Part shown: positions 44,359 to 53,538 of the stretch, piece by piece | Numbering within the stretch: position 1 is the first letter of the stretch | Layout: each line of letters begins with the position of its first letter | The notes under the pieces: generated by a model | Told to the model about the DNA's origin: nothing | Databases searched by the model: none | What the model saw: the letters and a program-made list of their open reading frames with translations, nothing else | NCBI RefSeq assembly: GCF_002197755.1 | Contig: NZ_NHOT01000016.1 | Span: 1 to 64,000, forward strand | From: Pedobacter sp. AJM | GTDB taxonomy: Bacteria > Bacteroidota > Bacteroidia > Sphingobacteriales > Sphingobacteriaceae | Reading direction: 5' to 3' | DNA: 64,000 nt | Translations under genes and position numbers: made by a program

Positions 44359-44429
44359 AAACAGAAATGTTTTGTTTGTATTGATAGGTCAAAGGTATCC
44401 TGCATGGAGGACGTAAAGGATGATGTGGC

Positions 44430-44612
44430 TTAGCTGGAAAAGTGATCTTCTTTACTTTTTGCTTCTTCTTCCAGCTCATCATCAAAGAGAATGCGGATGC
44501 CCGGCGTGTAAACATCATCATTTTGCCCTGTTTTGGCAGCCCAGATAAATGCACCCAGAAAAATGAGTGCCATTAAAACACTGCAGCCCACCAGAAAATA
44601 GAGAATATTCAT
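44430..44612 (-). CDS. ccoS: cbb3 oxidase maturation protein CcoS
   Basis: A 60-residue protein with one helix (ILYFLVGCSVLMALIFLGAFIWAA) followed by GQNDDVYTPGIRILFDDE, the typical CcoS pattern (TGQFDDxxxPaxRILFDD). CcoS is needed for cofactor insertion into cbb3 oxidase. Its ATG overlaps the ccoI stop by 4 bp. Confidence 0.93.
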   Translation of the reverse strand: MNILYFLVGCSVLMALIFLGAFIWAAKTGQNDDVYTPGIRILFDDELEEEAKSKEDHFSS

Positions 44613-46996
44613 AATAATTTATTTTTACGGGCCAGAATCCGGGTAGCGAAAGTGGTAAAACAGATGATGGTAATAGTACTAATGGGCATAAGCACCGCAG
44701 CAACCAAGGGATAAAGCGTACCCTGAACGGCATAAAAGATTCCGATAAAATTGTATGCGGTAGCAATGGCAAAGCTTGCTTTTATAATCTTTATCCCATC
44801 CTTACTCAGTCCGATAAAATCAGGTAGCATATTTAATGAATCGCCCTTTAATATGGCATCGCATCCGGGAGTAAAATTGTTAATATCATCCGTAATGGCT
44901 ATGCCGAAATCACTCTGTTTCAAGGCACCTGCATCATTCAGTCCATCACCGAGCATCATGACTTTCTTTCCACGATCCTGCAATGCTGAGATGGCATTAA
45001 GCTTTTCATGCGGACTTTGCCTGAATCTGATGGTATTCCTTTCCGGAAAGATGGTTCTCAGGTGGCGTTCATCCTTGTTGGTATCGCCAGAAAGCAATTG
45101 TACATCAAATGAGCAATTTAACTGTTTAATCAGAAAATTGAGTTGCGGCCGCCACTCCTGTTCAATGACAAAATTCCCCATATAAACATCATCAATCACC
45201 ACATGCACACCACTGGAAGGCTGATGAGCCACCGCTTTTAGATTTGAGGACAAACTTCCGGCATAAACACTTGAGCTGTTAATGGTTGCAGATAAACCCT
45301 TACCCGGCATTTCCTGATAATTCTTCACCTGAAAAAAATCGCCTGTTTTTAGTTGCTTTAAAATATGCCTGCTCAATGGATGCGCAGAATTTCTGAACAG
45401 TGAAGCCACTATTTTTTTCTCGTGATCATCCATTTTACCATTGAAATAAACCTGTGCATTCCGGGTAGTGGTTAATGTTCCGGTTTTATCAAAAACAATG
45501 GCATCACACTTAGCCAGCTGTTCTACAGCATCCGTATTTTTCACATAAAAGCCTTTCTTATCAAACACAGATAAAATGGCTGAAAGCGTAAATGGCGTAC
45601 TCAATGCCAGTACGCATGGGCAAGCCACAATAATGACAGCCGTAAATGCCGACCAGGCCTTATGGCTATCGTGTTGTAAAAGCCAGTAAGCAGTGGCTGA
45701 AAAAGCGATGGTAAATACAGCCAGGCTAAAATACTTGGCGATGCTATCGTTAAAGTTCTGCTGATGAACATGGTCTTTGTAATGATCATGGTTCCACAAA
45801 CCCGTTAGATAACTTTGTGAAACCGGCTTGATCACTTCCAGCTCTATGGCCTCTCCGGTCTGACGCCCACCAGCGTAGATAATTTCGCCTAAAACCTTAT
45901 GCACAGGTTCAGATTCGCCGGTGACGAAACTCATATCCATCCAGGCATCACCTTTCATTAAAATTGCATCGGCAGGAAGTAATTCGCCGTTTCTAATCCA
46001 TAAGCGGTCACCAATTTTCACATCATTGATGGAAACTGGCTTTTCCAGCCCGTTAATCAATGTGGTTACTGCAATCGGGAAATAAGAACGATAATCACGG
46101 TCGAACGAGATGTGGTTATAAGTGCGTTGTTTCAGCCATTTGCCCATTAACAGCAAAAAAACCAATCCCGTCAGGGTATCAGCAAAACCTGGTCCGATGT
46201 TCAATATAACTTCAAATGCTGTTCTTAAAAACAGAACGGCAATGATTAAAGCCAAAGGCGTATCCAGGTTCACATGCTGATGTTTTAAACTGGTTAAGGC
46301 GGAAATGAAATAATCCTTACCGCAATAAAAGGCTGCCGGAATGGAAAAAGCCAGATTAAGCCAGCCAAATAACACTTGAAATTGTTTTTCAAGGCCCGAT
46401 AAACCAAAATACTCAGGAAAGCTGAAGAGCATCACATTACCCATTAAAAATCCGGCTACGGCTATTTTCAGAATCAAACCCTTATCCAGTGCCTTTTGAT
46501 GTTCCTTCACCACATCCTGAAGGCTGATTAAAGGCTCATATCCAATCTGAATCAGGGTTTCTACCAGGTTCCTTAATGAGATTTCCTGATGATTAAAAGT
46601 GATGGTTACCTGCTTCCTGATAAAATCAATGCGTGAACTGAAAATGGCCGGGTTGATTTTATACAGATGCTCAAGTAACCAGATACATGAACTACAGTGA
46701 ATTGCTGGAATATAAAAAGTGATGATACTTGAATCTTCACCAGTGTAATCAATAAGCTGATTGATAATTTGCTGTTCATCCAAATATTCTAAGCGGGTAT
46801 CATGACGCAATCGCTGACCAGGATTACGATTATATACATAGTAATTACACAGGTTATTTTCGGAAAGGATTTGATAAACGCCCTTGCAACCGGCACAACA
46901 AAAGTTTTTGTCATCCAATTGATGAACATGATCGGTAACCTCTTCTCCACAATGGTAACAGGTGGTGTTAACAGTAGTTTGTTGTTGGTTTTTCAT
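44609..46996 (-). CDS. ccoI: Copper-translocating P-type ATPase CcoI (FixI)
   Basis: A protein of about 795 residues when started at 46996 (MKNQQQ), 10 bp after hemN; a longer frame to 47080 would overlap hemN and is less likely. N-terminal Cys-rich domain (CYHCGEEVTDH, FCCAGCKGVYQ), HMA-like HCSSCIWLLEHLYKINP, membrane CPC ion site (VACPCVLALSTP), phosphorylation site DKTGTLT and hinge GDGLNDAGAL. It belongs to the CopA2/FixI type that exports Cu(I) for cbb3 assembly. It overlaps ccoS by 4 bp. Confidence 0.94.
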   Translation of the reverse strand: MKNQQQTTVNTTCYHCGEEVTDHVHQLDDKNFCCAGCKGVYQILSENNLCNYYVYNRNPGQRLRHDTRLEYLDEQQIINQLIDYTGEDSSIITFYIPAIHCSSCIWLLEHLYKINPAIFSSRIDFIRKQVTITFNHQEISLRNLVETLIQIGYEPLISLQDVVKEHQKALDKGLILKIAVAGFLMGNVMLFSFPEYFGLSGLEKQFQVLFGWLNLAFSIPAAFYCGKDYFISALTSLKHQHVNLDTPLALIIAVLFLRTAFEVILNIGPGFADTLTGLVFLLLMGKWLKQRTYNHISFDRDYRSYFPIAVTTLINGLEKPVSINDVKIGDRLWIRNGELLPADAILMKGDAWMDMSFVTGESEPVHKVLGEIIYAGGRQTGEAIELEVIKPVSQSYLTGLWNHDHYKDHVHQQNFNDSIAKYFSLAVFTIAFSATAYWLLQHDSHKAWSAFTAVIIVACPCVLALSTPFTLSAILSVFDKKGFYVKNTDAVEQLAKCDAIVFDKTGTLTTTRNAQVYFNGKMDDHEKKIVASLFRNSAHPLSRHILKQLKTGDFFQVKNYQEMPGKGLSATINSSSVYAGSLSSNLKAVAHQPSSGVHVVIDDVYMGNFVIEQEWRPQLNFLIKQLNCSFDVQLLSGDTNKDERHLRTIFPERNTIRFRQSPHEKLNAISALQDRGKKVMMLGDGLNDAGALKQSDFGIAITDDINNFTPGCDAILKGDSLNMLPDFIGLSKDGIKIIKASFAIATAYNFIGIFYAVQGTLYPLVAAVLMPISTITIICFTTFATRILARKNKLL

Positions 46997-47006
46997 GGCA
47001 TAAAAT

Positions 47007-48353
47007 TTAAATGGCATCACTGAATAACCTGGTTCCAGGCTGCCTGATCCATAACTTCTCATCGAAAGCCATACACACATTTCTCAAAAATGACTTACCA
47101 GTTTGGGTAATATTGATTTTATTTCCGGAAACCCGGATCAACTGATCTTGAATGAGCGGAGCAAGCCTTTGAACTATTGCCTCAGGAATACCTTCCGGAT
47201 AACTCGTATTTTCCCTGCACATCATGTTTAAAATGTGCTGACGGATTTCCAGGTCTTCAGCAGACAGCAGATGGCCTTTTTCTACGGGTAACAAACCAGC
47301 ATTTATCTGATCGAGATAAGCTTCTACGGTTTTAGGATTTTGTGCGAAAGCAATCCAGCTGTCACTAATTGACGAAACACCTAAACCAATGAGCAAATGC
47401 GTATGCTGATCGGTGTAGCCCATAAAATTGCGGTGCAGTTTTTTCTTTGTACTGGCTGTAAATAGTTTATCAGTTGTTAGGGCAAAGTGATCCATACCCA
47501 CATCCATATACCCAGCTTCCATCAGCATGTTTTTTCCCATTTGATAAAGCGCAAATTTTTCCTTTCCAGCAGGAAGATCCTCAACAGTATAGTGCCTTTG
47601 GCCAGGCTTGATCCAGGGCACATGGGCATAACTATAAAAAGCAATCCGATCTGGCCGCATATCAATCACTTCTTTAATTGTTTGCGATAAACCACTGATA
47701 TGCTGCGCAGGTAATCCATATATCAGATCAAAATTAATAGAATCAAAACCAATTGTTCTGGCTTGACGCATGATCGCGGTTACCTGTTGTGGCGTCTGAA
47801 ATCTATTGATCATCAACTGCACTTTTGGATCGAAATCCTGAATTCCCAGACTCAATCGTTTAAAGCCAAACTGATATAAGGTTTGCAGATGTGTTTCAGT
47901 GGTATTTGCCGGATGCGCTTCAAATGAAAACGTAGCATCAGCTGAAACTTCCACTTCAGTAAGAATGCCATCCATTAATACTTTCAGGTTTTCGGCTTGA
48001 AAAAAAGTAGGTGTGCCACCGCCCAGGTGTAATTCTTTTATTTTAGGCCTGCTCCCTAAGAGATGCTGATACATTTTCCATTCAGCTAAAACGGCCTCAA
48101 TGTATGGTACTTCTACCGCATGGTTTTTAGTGATTCGGGTGTTGCAACCACAATAGGTACATAAACTTTCGCAAAAAGGCAGGTGAATGTAAAGACTGAT
48201 TCCTTCAGTTCCATGCTCGGCATAAATGGTCTGAACAGCGTTGATCCATTTATTCTGACTAAATGTATTCTGATCCCAATATGGAACTGTGGGATAACTG
48301 GTATAACGTGGCGCAGCAACGTTATATTTCTGAAGTAATGCGGCGGTTTCCAT
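47007..48353 (-). CDS. hemN: Oxygen-independent coproporphyrinogen III oxidase
   Basis: A 448-residue radical SAM enzyme. HLPFCESLCTYCGCNTRI provides the CxxxCxxC cluster plus the extra Cys typical of true HemN. ELHLGGGTPTF and SLGIQDFDPKVQ are also characteristic. It converts coproporphyrinogen III to protoporphyrinogen IX without oxygen, supplying haem for the oxidase at low oxygen. Its ATG overlaps the upstream stop by one base. Confidence 0.95.
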   Translation of the reverse strand: METAALLQKYNVAAPRYTSYPTVPYWDQNTFSQNKWINAVQTIYAEHGTEGISLYIHLPFCESLCTYCGCNTRITKNHAVEVPYIEAVLAEWKMYQHLLGSRPKIKELHLGGGTPTFFQAENLKVLMDGILTEVEVSADATFSFEAHPANTTETHLQTLYQFGFKRLSLGIQDFDPKVQLMINRFQTPQQVTAIMRQARTIGFDSINFDLIYGLPAQHISGLSQTIKEVIDMRPDRIAFYSYAHVPWIKPGQRHYTVEDLPAGKEKFALYQMGKNMLMEAGYMDVGMDHFALTTDKLFTASTKKKLHRNFMGYTDQHTHLLIGLGVSSISDSWIAFAQNPKTVEAYLDQINAGLLPVEKGHLLSAEDLEIRQHILNMMCRENTSYPEGIPEAIVQRLAPLIQDQLIRVSGNKINITQTGKSFLRNVCMAFDEKLWIRQPGTRLFSDAI

Positions 48354-48781
48354 TATTTCAAGGCTTTAGTCACACCACAATTATTCTGACAACAGCAGGC
48401 TTTGCCTACACATTTACCGGCCGCCCATTGATCCAGATTTTTAATCACCTGCTCCATTCGCAATCTGGGATCCTGGTTTTCTTCCAGCAATGGTACATTC
48501 GCTACTTTCATTCCGACCCGACCTGCGGCCAGTAAATCCAGGTGCCCTGTTTCAACAGATGAGGTGGCGATATACCGAATCCCCAATGACTTTAGCCCAT
48601 CAATCATTTCCGCATCTAAGTCGTCATGATTAAAAACCAATAGCACCTCCTTACCTGCAGAAAAAGACAAAGTATCAACAGTTAAACTATTGGCTATGAT
48701 CGTAATATCATGTTTTTTATAATTCGCGAGAACCAGCCATTCTTTTTCGACAGGCTTAATATTATAGGCTATTGCTTTCAT
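48353..48781 (-). CDS. Small 2-hydroxyacid-dehydrogenase N-domain-like protein with Cys-rich tail
   Basis: A 142-residue protein. Residues 1-105 resemble the catalytic-domain start of D-lactate/2-hydroxyacid dehydrogenases (LLVFNHDDLDAEMIDGLKSLGIRYIATSSVE, AGRVGMKVANVP), but the NAD-binding Rossmann domain is missing. The end carries a Cys cluster (CVGKACCCQNNCG). It is thus not a dehydrogenase by itself. The position between the FNR-like regulator and hemN, with a 1-bp overlap, suggests a role in the low-oxygen response, perhaps metal or redox sensing; this is inference. Confidence 0.7.
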   Translation of the reverse strand: MKAIAYNIKPVEKEWLVLANYKKHDITIIANSLTVDTLSFSAGKEVLLVFNHDDLDAEMIDGLKSLGIRYIATSSVETGHLDLLAAGRVGMKVANVPLLEENQDPRLRMEQVIKNLDQWAAGKCVGKACCCQNNCGVTKALK

Positions 48782-48892
48782 GTACTTTTTTTAGAGTACA
48801 CAAAAATAAAGCAGCCATCATTTGAAGAGGATGAGGCTGCTTAGGCTAAAAAGTGACATTCATTACTTTTATCAAGATATATTGCAAATCAG

Positions 48893-49924
48893 CTACTGCT
48901 TTACATTTTTAAGCTTTTGTAAGGATAAAATATTAATGGCGTTACCCGTTTTATCAATCAGCTTTTCCTCTTTAAAATCGGCTAACATCCGGCTGATGGT
49001 TTCACTGGCCGTCCCCACCAGCGCGGCCAGGTCATCTCTCGAGATTTTGATGGTACAACTGTCGGTCTCATGCTTGCTAAACTTTTCTGCTACCTGCACC
49101 AATGCTTCAGCTACCCTTTTTCTTACAGACGAATAAGCCAGTTGCAGCATCTGCTTCCCTTTATCCTGAACATTTTCAGACAACAGGCTGATGAACTTTT
49201 TAGATACAGACTGATGATTGAGCAGGTATTCCATAAAATCTGTTTTTGGAATCTGGATAATTTCAGATGACGCAAGTGTTGCCGCATTTTCAGCATAAGG
49301 CACACCGTTACAAAGGCTTTCATAACCGAAGAAATCACCATCATGAAATAAGCCGGAAGAAAGTTCCCGACCATCTTTAAAACGTTTATAGGTTTTAACC
49401 TGTCCTTTCACAATGTAATAAAGATGCAAGGGCTCATCATCTTCCACATAAATAATCTGTTTATTTGAAACTGATCTGGCTTTGCCCTTGGCCTTAAGTT
49501 CTTCGAAAACCGCGTCAACGCTTCCGGCAGATGCACCAATGGCTTTTGATAGCTGTTTCTTTTTAAATCGGCTTTCAATTGCCCTGAACAATTCTAAATC
49601 ATCAAAAGGCTTTGTTAGATAATCATCTGCGCCCATTTCCATTCCTTTTCTCATATCTGCCCGTTCTGTTTTAGCAGTGATGAAGATGAAAGGAATATTA
49701 GCGGTTTGCGGGTTTTTATTCATCAGATACAATACACCGTATCCGTCCAGTTCAGGCATCATAATATCACAAAGAATTACATCCGGCAGGTGCTTCAAGG
49801 CCATATCCACTCCAATTTTACCGTGTTTAGCCGTAAAGGTTTTGTAGCCGGCCAGATCCAGTACCTCTGCAGTCCCTTCGCGGATATCATCGTTATCTTC
49901 TATGATTAATACTTTTTTACCCAT
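48893..49924 (-). CDS. Receiver-CRP/FNR fusion transcriptional regulator
   Basis: A 343-residue protein. Receiver domain (1-120: VLIIEDNDDIRE, VILCDIMMPELDGYG, FITAKT, LTKPFDD), cyclic-nucleotide-binding-type beta barrel (about 150-260: IIYVEDDEPLHLYYIVKGQVK) and CRP-type winged helix (about 275-335: ISRDDLAALVGTASETISRML). The four Cys of an FNR iron-sulfur cluster are absent, so oxygen sensing must come from a kinase, probably the adjacent PAS kinase 26 bp upstream. It is the likely activator of the hemN-cco genes that follow. Confidence 0.9.
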   Translation of the reverse strand: MGKKVLIIEDNDDIREGTAEVLDLAGYKTFTAKHGKIGVDMALKHLPDVILCDIMMPELDGYGVLYLMNKNPQTANIPFIFITAKTERADMRKGMEMGADDYLTKPFDDLELFRAIESRFKKKQLSKAIGASAGSVDAVFEELKAKGKARSVSNKQIIYVEDDEPLHLYYIVKGQVKTYKRFKDGRELSSGLFHDGDFFGYESLCNGVPYAENAATLASSEIIQIPKTDFMEYLLNHQSVSKKFISLLSENVQDKGKQMLQLAYSSVRKRVAEALVQVAEKFSKHETDSCTIKISRDDLAALVGTASETISRMLADFKEEKLIDKTGNAINILSLQKLKNVKQ

Positions 49925-49950
49925 CTGAAAATTTAAAAAGAATTTTTAAT

Positions 49951-51138
49951 TTATTTAACCGGAAAACTCAACGTAAATAAGGTTCCGGAATGCTGCTCAC
50001 TTTTACAGGATACCGCGCCATTCATTAAGCCTACATAACGACTGACAATATTCAGACCCAAACCAGTTCCCGGAATATCGCCGGTATTGTGTGCCCTGAA
50101 AAATGGCTCAAACAGGTTGTGCTGATCGGCTTCAGGAATACCTATTCCATTATCTTTCACCTCCAGGATCAGTTCATTGTCTTTTAAGATACTGTTGAAT
50201 TGAATCAGCGTATCTTCACCTGAATATTTTATGGCATTGGATATTAAATTGATAATGCAGTTTTTAAGTAGATTTGGATCAAGTAACACATTAGCCTTGG
50301 TTCCGGTGTGTTCATAAATAATATGCTGGTTTTGTTTGGTCATTAACTGCATTTCTTCCGTAATTTCTTCTGCAAAGCTGATGATATTGAAAACCTGTGC
50401 GGCGGCCTGTACCTTTCCGGCTTCCAGTTTTTCCAATGATAAAAAATCATTTAAAATGGTAGTGAGGTTATTAATGGAGTTCTTGATTTTGGCCGTATGT
50501 TTTTCTACATTTACCACATCTTGTTTTACCGTATATTTATCTATCAATGAAGCTGATAACTGCATCGAGCTCAATGGCGTCCTAAACTCATGTGAAGCCA
50601 TGGAAACAAACCGCGTTTTAAGCTGATTAAGCTCTTTCTCTTTTTGAAAAAGGGCACTCATATTTTCCTTTGCCGTTTCCAGCTCTGAAACCAATTTAAT
50701 CAGATCGCGTGTACGTTCTTTAATTTTGCTTTCTAACTTCTCCGTATACGATTTAATCTGTTCCTCATTTGCCTTTTCTTTTGACAAATCATGAATAAAG
50801 CCGGTGTAAATTTTACGATCGCTGAATTTAACTTCACTTACGCCTAACCGGAATGGAAAAGTGGAACCATCTTTCTTTTGTCCGCGCACCTCTCTGCCAA
50901 TGCCGATGATATGCTTTTTACCGGTTTCATTATAGTTTTGAATATAGCCGTCATGCCTGATTTTATCAGGTTCCGGCATCAGAACAGAAACGTTTTTGCC
51001 TACCAATTCAGTCCGCTCGTAGCCAAAAAGCTTCAGTGCCGCTGGATTTAAATGCTCAATAAAGCCTTTATCATCAATAGTAATGATACCATCAATCGCA
51101 TTTTCTATAATTGCATCCAGGAATTTCGATCTGTCCAT
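49951..51138 (-). CDS. FixL-like PAS sensor histidine kinase
   Basis: A 395-residue soluble kinase. PAS domain (about 5-125) ending with GFIHDLSKEK; coiled linker; HisKA with FVSMASHEFRTPLSSM (His about 188); HATPase_c with NLISNAIKYS, DNGIGIPEAD and GTGLGLNIV. In the PAS domain IRHDGYI and HIIGIGREV align with the FixL haem-pocket region (haem His200, His214, Ile215, Arg220 in Bradyrhizobium numbering), although such residues also occur in PAS domains without haem. Next to the receiver-CRP gene and the cbb3 genes it is a good oxygen-sensor candidate. Confidence 0.88.
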   Translation of the reverse strand: MDRSKFLDAIIENAIDGIITIDDKGFIEHLNPAALKLFGYERTELVGKNVSVLMPEPDKIRHDGYIQNYNETGKKHIIGIGREVRGQKKDGSTFPFRLGVSEVKFSDRKIYTGFIHDLSKEKANEEQIKSYTEKLESKIKERTRDLIKLVSELETAKENMSALFQKEKELNQLKTRFVSMASHEFRTPLSSMQLSASLIDKYTVKQDVVNVEKHTAKIKNSINNLTTILNDFLSLEKLEAGKVQAAAQVFNIISFAEEITEEMQLMTKQNQHIIYEHTGTKANVLLDPNLLKNCIINLISNAIKYSGEDTLIQFNSILKDNELILEVKDNGIGIPEADQHNLFEPFFRAHNTGDIPGTGLGLNIVSRYVGLMNGAVSCKSEQHSGTLFTLSFPVK

Positions 51139-51193
51139 GTTATCTGCTTTGCTGAAGCCGTAAAGATAAATTTAATTGAGGCCACTTTCAATA

Positions 51194-52978
51194 TTAATCA
51201 ATTTGCAGCTGATCCAATCGGTGCTGTGAAATATTTAACTGCATCTGCAATGAATTTAAGTGATCATCTCCCTCATCGGCGATTTCATTAAACAATTGTG
51301 TATAATAGGAGATTCCTTCTGATAACTGCAATTTAAAATGCTGAAGCTGTTTCTTCTTTTTATCCGTAACATGGTGATACAACTGTTGTAACTCCCCTTG
51401 GAAATAATCGATATATAAACCAAGCTCCTTTATAAAAATATGCGGACGTTCAATTTTCTCAAGCAAGTTTAAGCGGCCATAAATGTGCCCCACCATTTCA
51501 TCTAAAGCATAAATACCAGAAAAATAAGCCAGATTTGGACCCGGACAAATGGCTACGGCTTTACTTTCTTTAGGTTTAAGGATATCATATTTCAGATAGG
51601 TAGAGGCACATAAACCTTCACACAGGCAGATTTTTTCCGTCACGGCATCAAATTGTTGCTGAAATTCCTGTACCGACAGTGCCTGAGATTTCAGTTGTTT
51701 GATTTTTAAATGCTGGTACGCTCTGGATGCCGTACAAATGGGCTGTTCGGTAAACTCGGTATTGTTGCATAAATATTTTTTGGTACAGGCACTGCCCGGA
51801 CGATTTTTCCCTATCCTCCCTAAGCGTTGCGCATTAATGCTGCTGTTTTTGAAATTATTAAACTGAATGCCCAATGGTGAGGAATGGCTCAGGTAATAGT
51901 CATCTTCCCTGGAATGCGCCAGAACATTCAGGGTTTCATCATCCACGTTCGTGGCTTCAGGAACCAAAAGAAAAGGACTCCCCCAACCTGTGGCATCTAA
52001 GCCATAATGACGCATTAAAAACCGGTTTTCTTCAGCAGTACCAATTCCGCCCTGCACACTGATCCGTTGTGAAGGTGGTGTAGTCATATTTATATTTCTC
52101 TGACGAATAACCGGCTCATAAAGCGCAAATAGCACTGCATGCATGTCGCTTCTTCTGGCTTTAAATTCTTCCAGAATGGGTCCAAGCAGATGGCCTTCCG
52201 TTGCAAATGCATGCCCACCGCAGTTTAATCCGGACTCAACCCGGAACTCGGCTACCCATAAGCCTTTTTTGGCCAGGAATTTTGCCTGAATTAAAGCTGA
52301 CCTGAAATCACTTACTTTCAAAATGATCTTTTTACGAACATGGCCATTTTTATCTGGGAAAAAATCTTCAAACTGTGCGAGATAACTGTATAACCTCGGA
52401 TTCATCCCGGCAGAAAGAATAACAGATGAAGATAATTTACTTAAGGCAAATCCACGTAAGGCTGCGAGCGCATCTGAACTTTCATCGCTGGTCAATTCAG
52501 CGTCCACATTCATCTTATCCACCTTCGCCATAATATTTACATCAATTGCTCCAGCTTTAATTTCATTCCGCAGCACCTGCTGAAACCTTTCTTTCTGTGT
52601 TCCTTCGGGATAATCCATCATTAATTCATATCCGTTTTTTAAACTGGAACCTTCTGGCAGGAGCTCAAAATACTTGCAGATATCGCTCCCGGCTTCAAAT
52701 GCCTGCTTTTTAAGTTGTGCCACCTGACGGGAGACGGCATCAGCCAGGAAATTTAAATAGGCAGTGATTCTGGATGCCCGGCTGTCTCCGGCAGATTTCA
52801 GTATCGGTAAAAATGCCAAATGGAGCTGTTGTGAGTGGTATTCGCGCATCCTTTCGATCAGTTCATCATCTACAATGGATAATACAGAAGAAATGCCATA
52901 GCGGGCAACTTTTAATGGTGTGTCTATAGAATACCCCAGTCCTAAAACAGGGATATGAAAGGTATGTGGCATAATCAA
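51194..52978 (-). CDS. Nitronate monooxygenase-like TIM-barrel protein with Cys-rich C-terminal region
   Basis: A 594-residue protein, function not firmly recognised. The N-terminus (IPVLGLGYSIDTPLKVARYGISSVLS) and GLNCGGHAFATEG, ISVQGGIGTAEENRFLM look like an FMN-type TIM barrel related to nitronate monooxygenases. The region about 395-500 has many Cys (CTKKYLCNN, CTASRAY, CLCEGLCAST, CPGPN) that could hold an iron-sulfur cluster. The C-terminus is helical. It is the most upstream gene of the low-oxygen cluster and may be co-regulated with it. The substrate is unknown. Confidence 0.55.
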   Translation of the reverse strand: MIMPHTFHIPVLGLGYSIDTPLKVARYGISSVLSIVDDELIERMREYHSQQLHLAFLPILKSAGDSRASRITAYLNFLADAVSRQVAQLKKQAFEAGSDICKYFELLPEGSSLKNGYELMMDYPEGTQKERFQQVLRNEIKAGAIDVNIMAKVDKMNVDAELTSDESSDALAALRGFALSKLSSSVILSAGMNPRLYSYLAQFEDFFPDKNGHVRKKIILKVSDFRSALIQAKFLAKKGLWVAEFRVESGLNCGGHAFATEGHLLGPILEEFKARRSDMHAVLFALYEPVIRQRNINMTTPPSQRISVQGGIGTAEENRFLMRHYGLDATGWGSPFLLVPEATNVDDETLNVLAHSREDDYYLSHSSPLGIQFNNFKNSSINAQRLGRIGKNRPGSACTKKYLCNNTEFTEQPICTASRAYQHLKIKQLKSQALSVQEFQQQFDAVTEKICLCEGLCASTYLKYDILKPKESKAVAICPGPNLAYFSGIYALDEMVGHIYGRLNLLEKIERPHIFIKELGLYIDYFQGELQQLYHHVTDKKKKQLQHFKLQLSEGISYYTQLFNEIADEGDDHLNSLQMQLNISQHRLDQLQID

Positions 52979-53026
52979 TTGCTTTAAAGCACAAACCTAT
53001 TTAATGTGCATGAAGCAGGACCAGAT

Positions 53027-53052
53027 TTACATTATCTTATAAAATGATGTAA
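53027..53052. promoter_or_regulatory. 26-bp inverted repeat in divergent intergenic region
   Basis: TTACATTAT and ATGATGTAA (one mismatch in 9) are separated by 8 bp in the region between the NMO-like gene (minus) and the YtxH gene (plus). The symmetry suits a dimeric regulator such as a CRP/FNR-type protein, but the half-site is not the classical TTGAT. Confidence 0.4.
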
Positions 53053-53171
53053 GTCACTTTTTACCAGAATTAAACCTTATGGTTTTAAAACTTATAGGGT
53101 TTGATAAATGTATTTTTTTTCTAAAACCTTTACCCTATAGCGCTGTTTTTAAAATAAAAAAGATAAGAAAT

Positions 53172-53372
53172 ATGGGACTTTTAAAAACAGCAATCATCGG
53201 CGCTGCAGTGTATGCAGGCTTTAAATACATCACCAAGAAAGATCCGATTACCGGAAGATCTGTAGTAGATGATCTTAAAGATAAAGCACCGGAGTGGAAA
53301 GAAAAAGCAAAGGATTATCAACGTGAATTTGAAACGAAATTTCAAAACGTAGAGAACGATTTGACCAGATGA
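53172..53372 (+). CDS. YtxH-like small membrane protein
   Basis: A protein of about 66 residues when started at the ATG at 53172; an upstream in-frame ATG at 53079 gives a poor extension. MGLLKTAIIGAAVYAGFKYI is a short membrane helix, followed by a charged amphipathic helix (VVDDLKDKAPEWKEKAKDYQ). This matches YtxH-type stress proteins. Confidence 0.7.
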   Translation: MGLLKTAIIGAAVYAGFKYITKKDPITGRSVVDDLKDKAPEWKEKAKDYQREFETKFQNVENDLTR

Positions 53373-53538
53373 ATAGCAGCTTGCAGTAATCGTGACCGAC
53401 CGTCAGACCGCTACTTATTTCTGTAGGCATTTAACACGATCATCAATTAGATACACATCACTGGCAAAGATTTAAGGAATACACGTTCTTTAAGCCTTTG
53501 CCAGTTTTCATATTCCCGAAACTTTAAAAAAGAAACAA

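Noticed and set aside
44370-44400. TTGATAGGTCAA upstream of ccoNO as an FNR box
   Set aside because: The half-sites TTGA and TCAA are separated by 4 bp, not the 6 bp needed, and no FNR with an iron-sulfur cluster is encoded nearby.
46997-47080. Longer N-terminus of CcoI
   Set aside because: It would overlap the hemN coding sequence and has no similarity to the family; the Met at 46996 gives a normal CcoI start.
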